Of a stretch of DNA of 64,000 bases, positions 44,678 to 53,245 are shown piece by piece. Under the pieces are notes generated by a model, which had not been told where the DNA came from, ran no database searches, and saw nothing but the letters and a program-made list of their open reading frames with translations. The stretch is taken from assembly GCA_002494885.1 (NCBI GenBank), contig DACV01000008.1, forward strand, positions 83,396 through 147,395, written 5' to 3'. Within the stretch, counting starts at the first letter, position 1, and every line of letters begins with the position of its first letter. The translations under genes were made by a program, and so were the position numbers. This DNA is from Methanobacterium sp. UBA44 (lineage in GTDB: Archaea; Methanobacteriota; Methanobacteria; Methanobacteriales; Methanobacteriaceae).

Positions 44678-45958
44678 ATGCATCTTAAATATGGATTAAA
44701 CGATAAGCCAGGGAAGGCTGAAATGCTTCTACTAGGTTTACAGTGGCTTGCAGTGACTATTCCCTCCTTAATAATCATTGGGGAAATACTGGGAGTTTTT
44801 GAAAATGGTGGAATTCCCTATCTACAGAAGATTTTTTTACTTGTTGGATTTTTACTTCTTGTACAGGTTCTCTGGGGGCATAGACTTCCTCTGGTTATGG
44901 GACCTGCAACAGTGCTTTTAATTGGTGTTTTAACAAGTTCAGACCAAGGTATTGGCGCAGTTAACTCTTCAATTTTGATAGGTGGACTAATATTAACTTT
45001 TTTAGCTATAAGTAATCTCATTAAATATTTGGAGAGACTTTTTACATCCAGAGTTATCATGGTTATCCTTCTTTTAATCGCTTTTACCCTTACACCAACT
45101 ATAATCAATCTTGTAAGTTCTGCAGGCTCTGTACCTGCAAACTACAATTTTATATTTGTTATTGCATTCATTTTGATTATTTTCATAGCCCATGCATTCA
45201 CTAAAGGCATTTTAAGATCTTTTGTGCCTTTAATAGCTCTTTTCCTTGGCAGTGTTGCTTATTACCTGGTATTTGATACTTTCAATATTTCCCACTTAAA
45301 TTCACCTCTTTTAGCTTTTCCTTCCAATTTTATAGGTAATCTTGCCATTCCAGATATAGGAATTATTATAGCTTTTCTTATCAGCTTTCTGGCCCTTGCA
45401 ATAAATGATATTAGCTCAATGGAATCTGTAGGATTCATGCTTAAGGTTGATAAGCTCCAGGAGAGAGTTAAAAAAGGCGTTGCCGTTACAGGGGCAGGTA
45501 ATTTCCTTGCAGGACTCTTTGGAATCATAGGGCCTGTAAATTATTCTTTAAGCCCCGGCATAATTGTAGCCACACAGAATGCATCCAGATTTACCCTTAT
45601 TCCTGCTGCTATAGGTCTTCTGGTTCTTGCCTTTTCCCCTATGGCTTTGAATATTTTAACTGGAATCCCCTTACCGGTGATTGGCGTTATTTTCTTATAT
45701 TTAATGGTTGCTCAAATTGGAGCCGCATTGCTTCTTGCTGTAGAAAGCAAGACACTTAAAACCATTGATGACGGAATTATTGTTGGCTTACCTGTTCTTT
45801 TAGGCATAATAATTGCCTTTATGCCCCAATCAGTAACATCAGGACTACCGCTAGTCATCAAGCCAATCGTTGCTAATGGTTTTGTAATGGGAGCTTTAGC
45901 TGTCCTTATATTTGAACATCTTCTTTATCCTCGAAATTCAACTTATAGTGAAAATTAG
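44678..45958 (+). CDS. NCS2-family purine/pyrimidine permease-like transporter
   Basis: The 426-residue membrane protein has about 12-14 helices and the nucleobase-cation symporter layout: an N-terminal WLAVTIPSLIIIGEILG region, a mid-section with GPATVLLIGVL and a later GNFLAGLFGIIGPVNYSLSPG loop. NCS2 carriers import xanthine, uracil or related bases with protons. The substrate-deciding residues are not certain. It ends two bases before a convergent HAD gene. Confidence 0.82.
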   Translation: MHLKYGLNDKPGKAEMLLLGLQWLAVTIPSLIIIGEILGVFENGGIPYLQKIFLLVGFLLLVQVLWGHRLPLVMGPATVLLIGVLTSSDQGIGAVNSSILIGGLILTFLAISNLIKYLERLFTSRVIMVILLLIAFTLTPTIINLVSSAGSVPANYNFIFVIAFILIIFIAHAFTKGILRSFVPLIALFLGSVAYYLVFDTFNISHLNSPLLAFPSNFIGNLAIPDIGIIIAFLISFLALAINDISSMESVGFMLKVDKLQERVKKGVAVTGAGNFLAGLFGIIGPVNYSLSPGIIVATQNASRFTLIPAAIGLLVLAFSPMALNILTGIPLPVIGVIFLYLMVAQIGAALLLAVESKTLKTIDDGIIVGLPVLLGIIIAFMPQSVTSGLPLVIKPIVANGFVMGALAVLIFEHLLYPRNSTYSEN

Positions 45959-45960
45959 GG

Positions 45961-46635
45961 TTATTTCAACAATACATCCAGTATTTCTTCTTTATTTTCT
46001 AAAGTTTCAAAAACAAAATCTGGACCATAATTTTTAAGTTCATCTACAGAATATGTTCCTGTTGCAACTGCAATCGTTACTGTATTTGCTTCAAATCCTG
46101 CTTTTATATCTCTTGGAGTATCTCCAACTACAAAAACTTTTCCATTAAAATTAAAATCATCTTCTGCTTTTTTAACTGCTATTTTAACCAATTCTGTTCT
46201 ATTTATGTTATCGCTCCCAAATCCGCCTAATTTAAAATAATGAGCTATTTTAATTGATTTTAACTTTCCCCATGCAACAGGCTCTAAGTTCCCAGTTATT
46301 AAACCAAGAAGAATACCATCATTTGTTAATAATTCTAATAATGCCCTTACTCCAGGTAAAATAGGAATTTTATCCCTTTTTATGTTATTCTGGAAATAAT
46401 CTACAATCATATCCATGCATTGATCTAATTTAGGGAGTATTTCACTTTCATTTAGCCCTATCTTTTTTAAAACCTGGATTGCAATATCTGGATCTGTCAT
46501 TCCACCATAATCAATGATTCGAATGTCCACATCCACATCATAGACTTTTTTAAAAGCATAGGAAAACGCATCATGGTGACACTGGGATCTGCCTATTAAC
46601 GTCCTGTCAACATCAAATAAAATTAATCTATTCAT
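45961..46635 (-). CDS. HAD-family hydrolase (phosphoglycolate phosphatase-like)
   Basis: The 224-residue protein has the HAD motifs: nucleophile and acid D-x-D in LILFDVDRTLIG, the GLITGNLEPVAWGKL motif II with its threonine, and the VFVVGDTPRDIKAGFEA motif IV. A helical cap follows motif I. The substrate is unknown among phosphate esters. It precedes the adenosine/deoxyadenosine deaminase gene on the same strand, 18 bp apart, hinting at a shared operon around nucleoside salvage. Confidence 0.88.
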   Translation of the reverse strand: MNRLILFDVDRTLIGRSQCHHDAFSYAFKKVYDVDVDIRIIDYGGMTDPDIAIQVLKKIGLNESEILPKLDQCMDMIVDYFQNNIKRDKIPILPGVRALLELLTNDGILLGLITGNLEPVAWGKLKSIKIAHYFKLGGFGSDNINRTELVKIAVKKAEDDFNFNGKVFVVGDTPRDIKAGFEANTVTIAVATGTYSVDELKNYGPDFVFETLENKEEILDVLLK

Positions 46636-46653
46636 ATTAATCAGATTTAAAGA

Positions 46654-47946
46654 TTAGCTCCTTGATAAAAGTTCTTCTGCTGCATTTTCAGCCAGTTCAA
46701 TAACTTCTGCTTCATCAAGGACCTTTAATTCTCTATTCTGCATTAATATTTCACCATTACATATCACAGTATCAACATCATTACCATTAGCTGCATAGAC
46801 AAGATGAGACATTGGATGCCTGAATGGAGTTAAATGAGGGGCTTTCATATCCAAAAGTACTAAGTCGGCTTTTTTTCCGGTTTTAATTGTTCCAATTTCA
46901 TCCTGAAGCCCTAATGCTCTTGCACCATTAATCGTGGCCATTTCAAAGACTTTATCGGCCGGAAGAACTGTAGAATCCATAGTATTTACTTTTTGAAGCA
47001 GTGTCGCTATTTTCATCTCTTTAATCATGTCTAAATTATTATTTGATGCTGCCCCATCAGTTCCCAGAGACGTATTAACGCCTGCATCGATTAATTTAGA
47101 AACCGGCGATATGCCTGATGCTAATTTCATATTACTTGCAGGATTATGAGATAAATTAACCCCTTTTTCTTTAATTATATTTATTTCTTTATCTGAAAGC
47201 CATACTGCATGTGCAGCTATCACATCATTGCCCAAAAATCCTATCTCATCAAGATATTCAAAAGGCCTTGCTCCATGGGCTTCAATAATCTGTTGAACCT
47301 CAAATTCTGTTTCACTGACATGAATATGAATCTTAAGACCCATTTTATCTGCTTTTTTTCTTACTTCTTCTAAAAGCTCTCTTGAACAAGTATAGGGTGC
47401 ATGTGGGCCAAATGTAACTTTTATTCTACCTTCTGCCGTATCATGACATTTTTCTATTATTCTAAGCGTTTCTTTAAATTCTGCCTTTCTTTTCTCTTCA
47501 TCTCCCAGATCAATCATTCCATGGCAGAGCGTCCCCCTTAAACCAGCTTCATCAACGGCTTTTGCCACATCATCCATAAAAAAGTACATATCGTTAAATG
47601 TGGTAGTTCCTGATTTTATCATTTCAACACATGCAAGCAGAGCACCTGCATAACAGTATTCTCCCGTTAAATTGGCTTCAACAGGCCATATGTAATCATT
47701 AAGCCATGTATTTAAAGGTAAATCATCTGCCAAACCTCTTAAAAGAGACATAGATAAATGGGTGTGCGTATTTACAAGTCCAGGCATAAGAACTTTTTTT
47801 TCACCATTTATTATAATTTCAGCATCTCTCTGGCCTGTTTTTCCATTTATTTCAATGATTTTATCGTTTTCAATTAGAACTGAACCTTTTTTTAATTCAT
47901 TACCGATTATAGTGACATTATCTATTAAAATGCTTTTTGTTTCCAT
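46654..47946 (-). CDS. dadD: 5'-deoxyadenosine deaminase-type amidohydrolase
   Basis: The 430-residue protein is a Zn-dependent adenosine-deaminase-like amidohydrolase of the ATZ/TRZ group: H-T-H in VNTHTHLSMSLLRG, later H-x-H in GLKIHIHVSE, the AHAVWLS histidine and the SLGTDGAASNN aspartate supply the metal site. The methanogen members deaminate 5'-deoxyadenosine, 5'-methylthioadenosine and S-adenosylhomocysteine, recycling products of radical-SAM and methyl transfer reactions. The ATG lies after GGTGATTCC. Its downstream partner is the HAD phosphatase. Confidence 0.88.
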   Translation of the reverse strand: METKSILIDNVTIIGNELKKGSVLIENDKIIEINGKTGQRDAEIIINGEKKVLMPGLVNTHTHLSMSLLRGLADDLPLNTWLNDYIWPVEANLTGEYCYAGALLACVEMIKSGTTTFNDMYFFMDDVAKAVDEAGLRGTLCHGMIDLGDEEKRKAEFKETLRIIEKCHDTAEGRIKVTFGPHAPYTCSRELLEEVRKKADKMGLKIHIHVSETEFEVQQIIEAHGARPFEYLDEIGFLGNDVIAAHAVWLSDKEINIIKEKGVNLSHNPASNMKLASGISPVSKLIDAGVNTSLGTDGAASNNNLDMIKEMKIATLLQKVNTMDSTVLPADKVFEMATINGARALGLQDEIGTIKTGKKADLVLLDMKAPHLTPFRHPMSHLVYAANGNDVDTVICNGEILMQNRELKVLDEAEVIELAENAAEELLSRS

Positions 47947-48161
47947 GGAATCACCATTATATATTTAAAAAGTATATATTACTAACTTAAAGATATTTTA
48001 GAAATTTGGTCTATTTTTAAAATTATCATTCATAAACATTAAATCCAACTTAAATTTACTTTTAAACTCATAGAAGTACATAAATATCTAACACTTCTAT
48101 TAATATTAATAATTTAATAGATGATTTAATTTGAATTAATTTGCATATCAGGAGGATTTAA

Positions 48162-49022
48162 ATGCAACTTAGAATAGCCCTTCCATCAAAAGGAAGGATA
48201 AGTGACCCTGCAGTAAAGCTTCTGGAAAAGGCAGGGATTGGTGTTAAAGATACTGCTAACAGGAAGCTTTTTTCAGAAACTTATGATGAAGACATAAGCG
48301 TGATGTTTACAAGGGCTGCTGACATTCCAGAATTTGTTGCAGACGGAGCAGCAGATCTGGGAATGACAGGGCTTGATTTAATAGAAGAAAATGATGCTGA
48401 CGTTGAGATTCTTGAAGATCTTAACTTTGGAAGGGCAAATCTCGTTTTAGCAGTGCCTGAAGATTCCAGAATTTATAATATCCTGGATATTGACCATGAT
48501 TCCCTCGTTGCCACAGAATTTCCACGTTTAACAGAGAAATACTTTAAAAATAAAGGAATTAATGTTAAAATAGTTGAATTAAGTGGTTCAACTGAAATAG
48601 CTCCTTTTATAGGCATTGCAGACATAATTACGGATATTACAAGTACGGGTACAACACTTAAAATGAATCATCTTAAAATAATAGATACTATTTTAAAAAG
48701 TTCTATTAAATTAATTGCCAACAAAAAGAGCTTTAAAGAGAAAAATGACAAAATTGAAGCTGTAAGAACAGGTATACGTGGAGTGCTTGATGCAGAGGGA
48801 AAAAAACTGGTTATGATGAATGTTGATAAAGAAGCCCTTGAAGATGTTAAAAAAGCTATGCCGGGGCTCACAGGGCCTACTGTATCTCAGGTTCTTTCAA
48901 ACAATGAGATAGTTGCTGTTCATGCTGTTGTAGATGAGCAGGAAGTATTTAACACTGTCAATAAACTTAAAAAAATAGGTGCAAGAGATATACTGGTTGT
49001 TCCAATAGAAAGGATAATCTAA
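48162..49022 (+). CDS. hisG: ATP phosphoribosyltransferase, long form
   Basis: The 286-residue enzyme performs the first step of histidine synthesis, joining PRPP to ATP. The N-terminal catalytic domain shows LRIALPSKGRISDPAVKLLE and the PRPP-binding segment IADIITDITSTGTTLKMNHL, and a C-terminal ACT-like regulatory domain (residues about 210-286, VSQVLSNNEIVAVHAVVDE) marks the long, histidine-inhibited form. The ATG sits behind AGGAGGA. No other his gene is adjacent. Confidence 0.95.
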   Translation: MQLRIALPSKGRISDPAVKLLEKAGIGVKDTANRKLFSETYDEDISVMFTRAADIPEFVADGAADLGMTGLDLIEENDADVEILEDLNFGRANLVLAVPEDSRIYNILDIDHDSLVATEFPRLTEKYFKNKGINVKIVELSGSTEIAPFIGIADIITDITSTGTTLKMNHLKIIDTILKSSIKLIANKKSFKEKNDKIEAVRTGIRGVLDAEGKKLVMMNVDKEALEDVKKAMPGLTGPTVSQVLSNNEIVAVHAVVDEQEVFNTVNKLKKIGARDILVVPIERII

Positions 49023-49483
49023 TAATATAATCCATTTGAAGTATTCATGCATCGTGATTAAATGAAAAAGCTGTTGTGGCGGATAATAGCAGGCATGAAG
49101 GGCGGAATTAATCGTGCCCGCATAATTAAAACGCTAAATGAAAGGCCATATAATGCAAATCAGCTTTCTGAAGAATGATGCCTTGATTATGAAGCTATAG
49201 CGCATATTAAGGTCTAAGATGATATGGAGAGCACATGATCAATATAGTAAGCACCCTCCCCATTCATACAGTATTTAAATAGTTATAAGTACAGTTAGAG
49301 GGTTTTTGGATTATTAATACCATCAGAATCCTTTAAAACAGAGCCATCTAAAGATTAAATTATTTTTTAATTTTCCTTTTAAAATTTGATCATATGTTAT
49401 AGAATAAAATTAAATCATAGTAAACAGAATAAAATTTGGATTATAATTAATATTTCATAGATTTAATTAAAGGAGATTTAATC
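49023..49483. other. Intergenic region with a regulator remnant
   Basis: These 461 bp separate hisG from the ABC transporter genes. The first 200 bp hold the winged-helix pseudogene described separately; the rest is AT-rich without an evident gene. Confidence 0.5.
49062..49216 (+). pseudogene. Remnant of an ArsR-like winged-helix regulator
   Basis: From ATG 49062 the frame encodes MKKLLWRIIAGMKGGINRAR followed by IIKTLNERPYNANQLSEE, a winged-helix start typical of archaeal regulators (family members continue with a G-L-D-Y-K-T-V-R-H-H helix). Here a TGA follows and the next codons read C-L-D-Y-E-A-I-A-H-I-K-V before another stop, so the gene is broken at the recognition helix and lacks its C-terminal part. 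It lies upstream of the ABC transporter genes and may once have regulated them. Confidence 0.65.
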
Positions 49484-50623
49484 ATGAATTATATAGAATT
49501 AATTGTAAAAAATCCCTTTAGAAATAAAACAAGAACATCTCTTGCAGTTATTGGAATTGCAATTGGAATTGCTACCATTGTAGCTTTAGGACTCATTACA
49601 GATGGACTTGAAGAATCCACAGAAAACACTTTAAAATCTGGTGGGGCTGAAATAACAGTTATTCAGTCTGGTACAGGTGGATTTTCATCAGGAAGTGTAG
49701 ATGAAACTCGTGTAATAGATATTCGAAATATAAGCGGGATTAAAGATACTGCAGGAATTTTAAGAACAACTGCCAGTCTGAAAGATAGCTCGAACACTGA
49801 TTTTGGACCGGGACTTACCGTTAACGGAATAGAAAGCAGTAAAATTGATCTCGTTGGAATAGAAAGCATTAACGGCACAATCTTTTCAAATGGTGATGAA
49901 AATGAAATGATAATAGGTAAGACTGTTGCTCAAAGTCTTAATAAGACCGTTGGAGATACCATAAGGATTTTTAATACGGATTTTAAAATTACTGGAATAT
50001 TTGAAACAGGGAACTTCATAACTGATGCTGGAACTTATGTTTCACTGGATAAACTTCAAAATTTAACAGATAATAAAGATGAAATCAGTACAATAGCCGT
50101 AAAAATAGGCGAAAATGCCAATGCTACTGAGGTAGGTAAAGCAATTGAATATGCATATCCAAACGAATTATCCACAACTTCTGCTGCTGATCAGATGGGA
50201 AGAATAAATGAAGGTTTAAGCTTCATAAATACAGCTTCATGGACCATTTCACTTCTGGCCATAATTATTGGAGGAGTAGGAGTTATAAACACCATGATAA
50301 TGTCTGTTTATGAGAGAACTCGTGAAATTGGAGTTTTAAAAGCAGTAGGATGGAGAAGTAGACGGATACTGGGAATGATATTGGGTGAATCTATTGTTCT
50401 AACACTGATAGCTGCATTAGTAGGGATTATAGTAGGTATTGTAGGTGTCGAAGTACTTTTATCACTTACACCTTCAACTGAGGGCATACTTGAACCCGCC
50501 TATTCCATTGAACTTTTCCTCAGGGCTCTTGGAATAGCTTTCCTCGTTGGAATAATAGGAGGGATTTATCCGGCTTACCGGGCAAGCAGATTAGCACCAA
50601 CAGAGGCGCTGCGCTATGAATAA
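49484..50623 (+). CDS. MacB-like ABC transporter permease
   Basis: A 379-residue FtsX/MacB-type permease: an N-terminal helix (KTRTSLAVIGIAIGIATIVA), a large extracytoplasmic MacB-core-like domain (residues about 45-240) and three C-terminal helices in the FtsX fold (SLLAIIIGGVGVINTMIMSV, REIGVLKAVGWRSRRI, then two more). It would act as a homodimer with the ATPase encoded next, whose start lies within its last codons (8-bp overlap), in mechanotransmission or lipoprotein or peptide export. The ATG follows AAAGGAGA. Confidence 0.92.
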   Translation: MNYIELIVKNPFRNKTRTSLAVIGIAIGIATIVALGLITDGLEESTENTLKSGGAEITVIQSGTGGFSSGSVDETRVIDIRNISGIKDTAGILRTTASLKDSSNTDFGPGLTVNGIESSKIDLVGIESINGTIFSNGDENEMIIGKTVAQSLNKTVGDTIRIFNTDFKITGIFETGNFITDAGTYVSLDKLQNLTDNKDEISTIAVKIGENANATEVGKAIEYAYPNELSTTSAADQMGRINEGLSFINTASWTISLLAIIIGGVGVINTMIMSVYERTREIGVLKAVGWRSRRILGMILGESIVLTLIAALVGIIVGIVGVEVLLSLTPSTEGILEPAYSIELFLRALGIAFLVGIIGGIYPAYRASRLAPTEALRYE

Positions 50624-51299
50624 TGAAAATATCATAGAAATTCGAGGGCTTAAAAAAAGCTATGATAATGGAAAAATAAAAGCATTAAACGGCATTAACC
50701 TTGAGATTAAGAAAGGGGAGTTTGTTTCTATAATCGGACCATCTGGTTCAGGGAAATCCACACTCCTGAACATGATTGGAGCGTTAGATAAAGCAGATGA
50801 AGGGTTTATTAAAGTTGCAAGCATTGATCTAATACATGAAAAAGATTTAAGTGAATTCCGATCCAAAGAAATTGGGTTTGTGTTTCAGCTCCATAATTTA
50901 ATTCCCAATCTCAGCGTGCTTGAAAACGTGCAGATTCCCATGCTTGAAACTCCTATTTCAGGCAAAAGAATGAAAGAACGAGCATTGGAGCTTTTAAGAT
51001 CAGTTGAACTAGAAGATAAAATTAACCAGAGACCAACGAAGCTTTCTGGAGGAGAAAGACAACGAGTTGCAATTGCAAGAGCTCTGGTAAATCATCCCTC
51101 CATTATTTTAGCCGATGAGCCAACAGGGGCTCTTGACTCAAAGACAGGAGATTTAATTTTAAATCTTTTAAAAGACCTGCATAAAAAGAAGAATGTAACC
51201 CTTGTTATGGTAACACATGAACCATATGTGGCCAATATGGCCGATAGAATCATAACTGTGCTTGATGGAAAAATAAAAGAAGAAAATACTGCATCATGA
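50616..51299 (+). CDS. MacB/LolD-type ABC transporter ATP-binding protein
   Basis: The 227-residue ATPase has the Walker A GPSGSGKST, signature LSGGERQRVAIARAL, Walker B IILADEPTG followed by ALDSKTG, and the switch histidine (VTHEP). Its start overlaps the permease gene by 8 bp, so the two are translationally coupled and form one transporter. Together they probably serve envelope stress or export of a hydrophobic compound; the substrate is unknown. Confidence 0.95.
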   Translation: MNNENIIEIRGLKKSYDNGKIKALNGINLEIKKGEFVSIIGPSGSGKSTLLNMIGALDKADEGFIKVASIDLIHEKDLSEFRSKEIGFVFQLHNLIPNLSVLENVQIPMLETPISGKRMKERALELLRSVELEDKINQRPTKLSGGERQRVAIARALVNHPSIILADEPTGALDSKTGDLILNLLKDLHKKKNVTLVMVTHEPYVANMADRIITVLDGKIKEENTAS

Positions 51300-51365
51300 G
51301 TACAGTTGTCTGAAATAATTTATAAATTATTTCAATTAAAAATTAAATTATTGGAAAAAGTAGAA

Positions 51366-51665
51366 TTATTCTACCTTTTCTTTTTTAATTCCTACACCAA
51401 GCCCGTATGCGATTCCGAGGATTAGTAATGTTCCTAGGATTAAAGCGATGACTCCGCCTAGTGGGTTTTCTTCACCTAAAGCTGGAATTGTGTAATCAGG
51501 TAAAGGTGATTCGAATGCAGGTTCTGTTTCAGGATTCTGCATCACTTTTTCCATAGTACTGTCCAAACCATCAGGATTAGAAGAAGCCATGAAAGGAGCA
51601 AGAACTGCTATCACCAAAGCAATTGCAATTCCACCCATCAAAAATTTTTTATTTTTAGGACTCAT
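51366..51665 (-). CDS. PDGLE-domain protein, N component of a Ni/Co ECF transporter
   Basis: A 99-residue protein with an N-terminal membrane helix, an extracytoplasmic loop containing NPDGLDSTMEKVM, which is the PDGLE motif of CbiN/NikN-type small components, and a second helix near the C-terminus. Such proteins assist the metal-binding S component. Its ATG overlaps the stop of the CbiM/NikM gene (ATGA), so they are coupled. The T and A subunits are not in this window. Confidence 0.88.
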   Translation of the reverse strand: MSPKNKKFLMGGIAIALVIAVLAPFMASSNPDGLDSTMEKVMQNPETEPAFESPLPDYTIPALGEENPLGGVIALILGTLLILGIAYGLGVGIKKEKVE

Positions 51666-52306
51666 TTAGATGCCACCTCACCTGGTTTCTGTTCCAAAGA
51701 GAACAAATCCGGCCTAACACTCTGTAATGCTACCACTACAACAACTGTTATTGCCCCTTCAATAAGTCCAATTACTGCATGGAATCCACCCATGTAAAAA
51801 AGACCTAAATCAAGGGGGAAAGCACCTGCCATTGCTAATTCAAATGCAGCAGCAATTGCAGCGAAAAATATTGACGCCCAAGCAGCAGTAAAAACCGCAG
51901 CTTTTCCATTAAAGTTTTTAAGTCCCTTATAAACATAAAATCCAACAAAACCACCCACAACACCCATATTAAATATATTCACCCCTAAAGCAGTCATTCC
52001 CCCATCTCCAAATATTACGGCTTGAAGTATCAATACTATTGACAACACAAGTACTGCCGCCCACGGACTACCCAATACAATAGCCACTAAAGCAGCGCCC
52101 ATCATATGCCCACTAGTTCCAAAGGGAATAGGAATATTCATAGCCTGAATAGCAAAAATACCAGCAGATAAAACAGCCAACAAAGGAATAGCCCTCTCAT
52201 CAAGACTATTCCTCGCCCACCTCAAAGCAAAGAATATTACTACAATTGCTATAGCATAATATACAAGATACTGCGGAAACAGAATCAAACCATCCGGCAC
52301 ATGCAT
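51662..52306 (-). CDS. CbiM/NikM-like Ni/Co ECF transporter S component
   Basis: The 214-residue membrane protein begins with the metal-chelating N-terminus M-H-V-P-D-G, the signature of CbiM/NikM: the free amino group, H2 and nearby backbone hold Ni2+ or Co2+. About six to seven helices follow. Co versus Ni cannot be told here; in a methanogen both are needed, Ni for F430 and hydrogenases, Co for corrinoids. Upstream lie two strong copies of an N21-spaced dyad (and a weak third half), a likely metal-responsive operator array. It overlaps the PDGLE gene by 4 bp. Confidence 0.9.
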   Translation of the reverse strand: MHVPDGLILFPQYLVYYAIAIVVIFFALRWARNSLDERAIPLLAVLSAGIFAIQAMNIPIPFGTSGHMMGAALVAIVLGSPWAAVLVLSIVLILQAVIFGDGGMTALGVNIFNMGVVGGFVGFYVYKGLKNFNGKAAVFTAAWASIFFAAIAAAFELAMAGAFPLDLGLFYMGGFHAVIGLIEGAITVVVVVALQSVRPDLFSLEQKPGEVASK

Positions 52307-52362
52307 TCTCTTGATCCTCCTGTGTCTTTTAATATAATAGGTTAGCAGTATTCTTTATAGAA

Positions 52363-52399
52363 TATTACTAAATTTTAATTTAAGGGATAAAAAGTAATA
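52363..52399. promoter_or_regulatory. Operator-like dyad 1
   Basis: TATTACTA (52363-52370), a 21-nt spacer and AAGTAATA (52392-52399); one mismatch from a perfect inverted repeat. It lies 57 bp before the CbiM/NikM start, near its likely promoter. Confidence 0.6.
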
Positions 52400-52476
52400 A
52401 CTCATCTAAAATAGTCCATAGCCCTTTAATCCCATTATAAGGGTTTGAATTTAACTCATATAAAGGTTTCCTTTAG

Positions 52477-52555
52477 TATTACTAAACTCTAAATTTTACA
52501 ATAGAAGTATTAAAAATTTATTACTAAATCAAATTTTTAGAAATTAATAGTAATA
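52477..52555. promoter_or_regulatory. Operator-like dyad 2 and an isolated half-site
   Basis: A perfect dyad TATTACTA-N21-TAGTAATA spans 52519-52555. A further TATTACTA (52477-52484) has only a weak partner (AAGTATTA at 52505-52512). Both lie upstream of the CbiM/NikM gene and downstream of the small hypothetical gene's stop. Confidence 0.6.
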
Positions 52556-52650
52556 AAAACAAAATTTTTTTAAAATGGAATAAAAAAAATAAGCTGAAAT
52601 GAATTTTTATATAAATCTTTTTTCAACAAAAATCATGTTTTCATCACAGG

Positions 52651-52854
52651 TTAAAATGTATTCATCTTTATGCCAGTTATTTTCTTTATAGAATTTACTA
52701 CTACATCCCAATTAGTTTTATTATAGGGAAATGTAGTCCATGCTACACATGAACCTTTACCTGCAAGGTCTGTGTTCAAATTTATCAGTTTATCTATTAC
52801 TTCAGATTCAATCAGTTTGTCCATTTTTATGGTTCCAAAAAGGTTATATGGCAT
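52651..52854 (-). CDS. Small hypothetical protein between two operator pairs
   Basis: A 67-residue frame beginning MPYNLFGTIKMDKL, possibly starting at the second methionine (57 residues). No known domain; one cysteine, otherwise a mixed alpha-beta composition (KITGIK at the end). There is no good ribosome-binding site. It may be real or a shortened gene; its position between the dyads makes it worth noting. Confidence 0.4.
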   Translation of the reverse strand: MPYNLFGTIKMDKLIESEVIDKLINLNTDLAGKGSCVAWTTFPYNKTNWDVVVNSIKKITGIKMNTF

Positions 52855-52986
52855 TTAAGATACATTTGAGCGAAAATATATAAATGCCCCATAGTATTTT
52901 TTAATTAAGGGGTTTAGGCTTTTTAAAAGTCTTTATACTTCCCCCATTTCTGTATAAAGGAGGGAGTAAATGGCAATGATTTTAAT

Positions 52987-53023
52987 TAATACTAAAACCA
53001 TGATTATATAGCCTTTAGTAATA
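52987..53023. promoter_or_regulatory. Operator-like dyad 3
   Basis: TAATACTA (52987-52994), a 21-nt spacer and TAGTAATA (53016-53023); one mismatch from perfect symmetry. It lies upstream of the FAH gene on the plus strand and of the small hypothetical gene on the minus strand. Confidence 0.55.
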
Positions 53024-53096
53024 ATTATCTATTTTTTGCCATTACAAACTACGGATTATCCTTTTGAATATATAATACTTTCTATTTGTATCGTAT

Positions 53097-53133
53097 TATT
53101 ACTATAGAATCCAATTTGTCCAGAATAGTAATA
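53097..53133. promoter_or_regulatory. Operator-like dyad 4
   Basis: TATTACTA (53097-53104), a 21-nt spacer and TAGTAATA (53126-53133), perfect, extendable to 9-bp arms. It coincides with the predicted transcription start of the FAH gene, where a bound repressor would block polymerase. Confidence 0.65.
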
Positions 53134-53245
53134 CTTGCCCAAAATATAATGTTAATATTGATATTGAAAATTTTTATTATATCATTTGAACATATGAAAT
53201 CATATTTCAAAATAAATCCTTTAAAAAAAAAGCGGAGATTATTCC

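Larger units (their letters stand above)
52855..53245. other. Intergenic region before the FAH gene, with two operator dyads
   Basis: These 391 bp contain no recognised gene but hold two of the N21 dyads (52987-53023 and 53097-53133). A TATA element at about 53066-53079 would start transcription near 53100, on top of the second dyad, leaving a leader of about 145 nt before the FAH gene. Confidence 0.5.

Noticed and set aside
52307..52650. Cobalamin riboswitch before the Ni/Co transporter
   Set aside because: No B12-box-like sequence is present; the region holds only the N21 dyads and AT-rich DNA.
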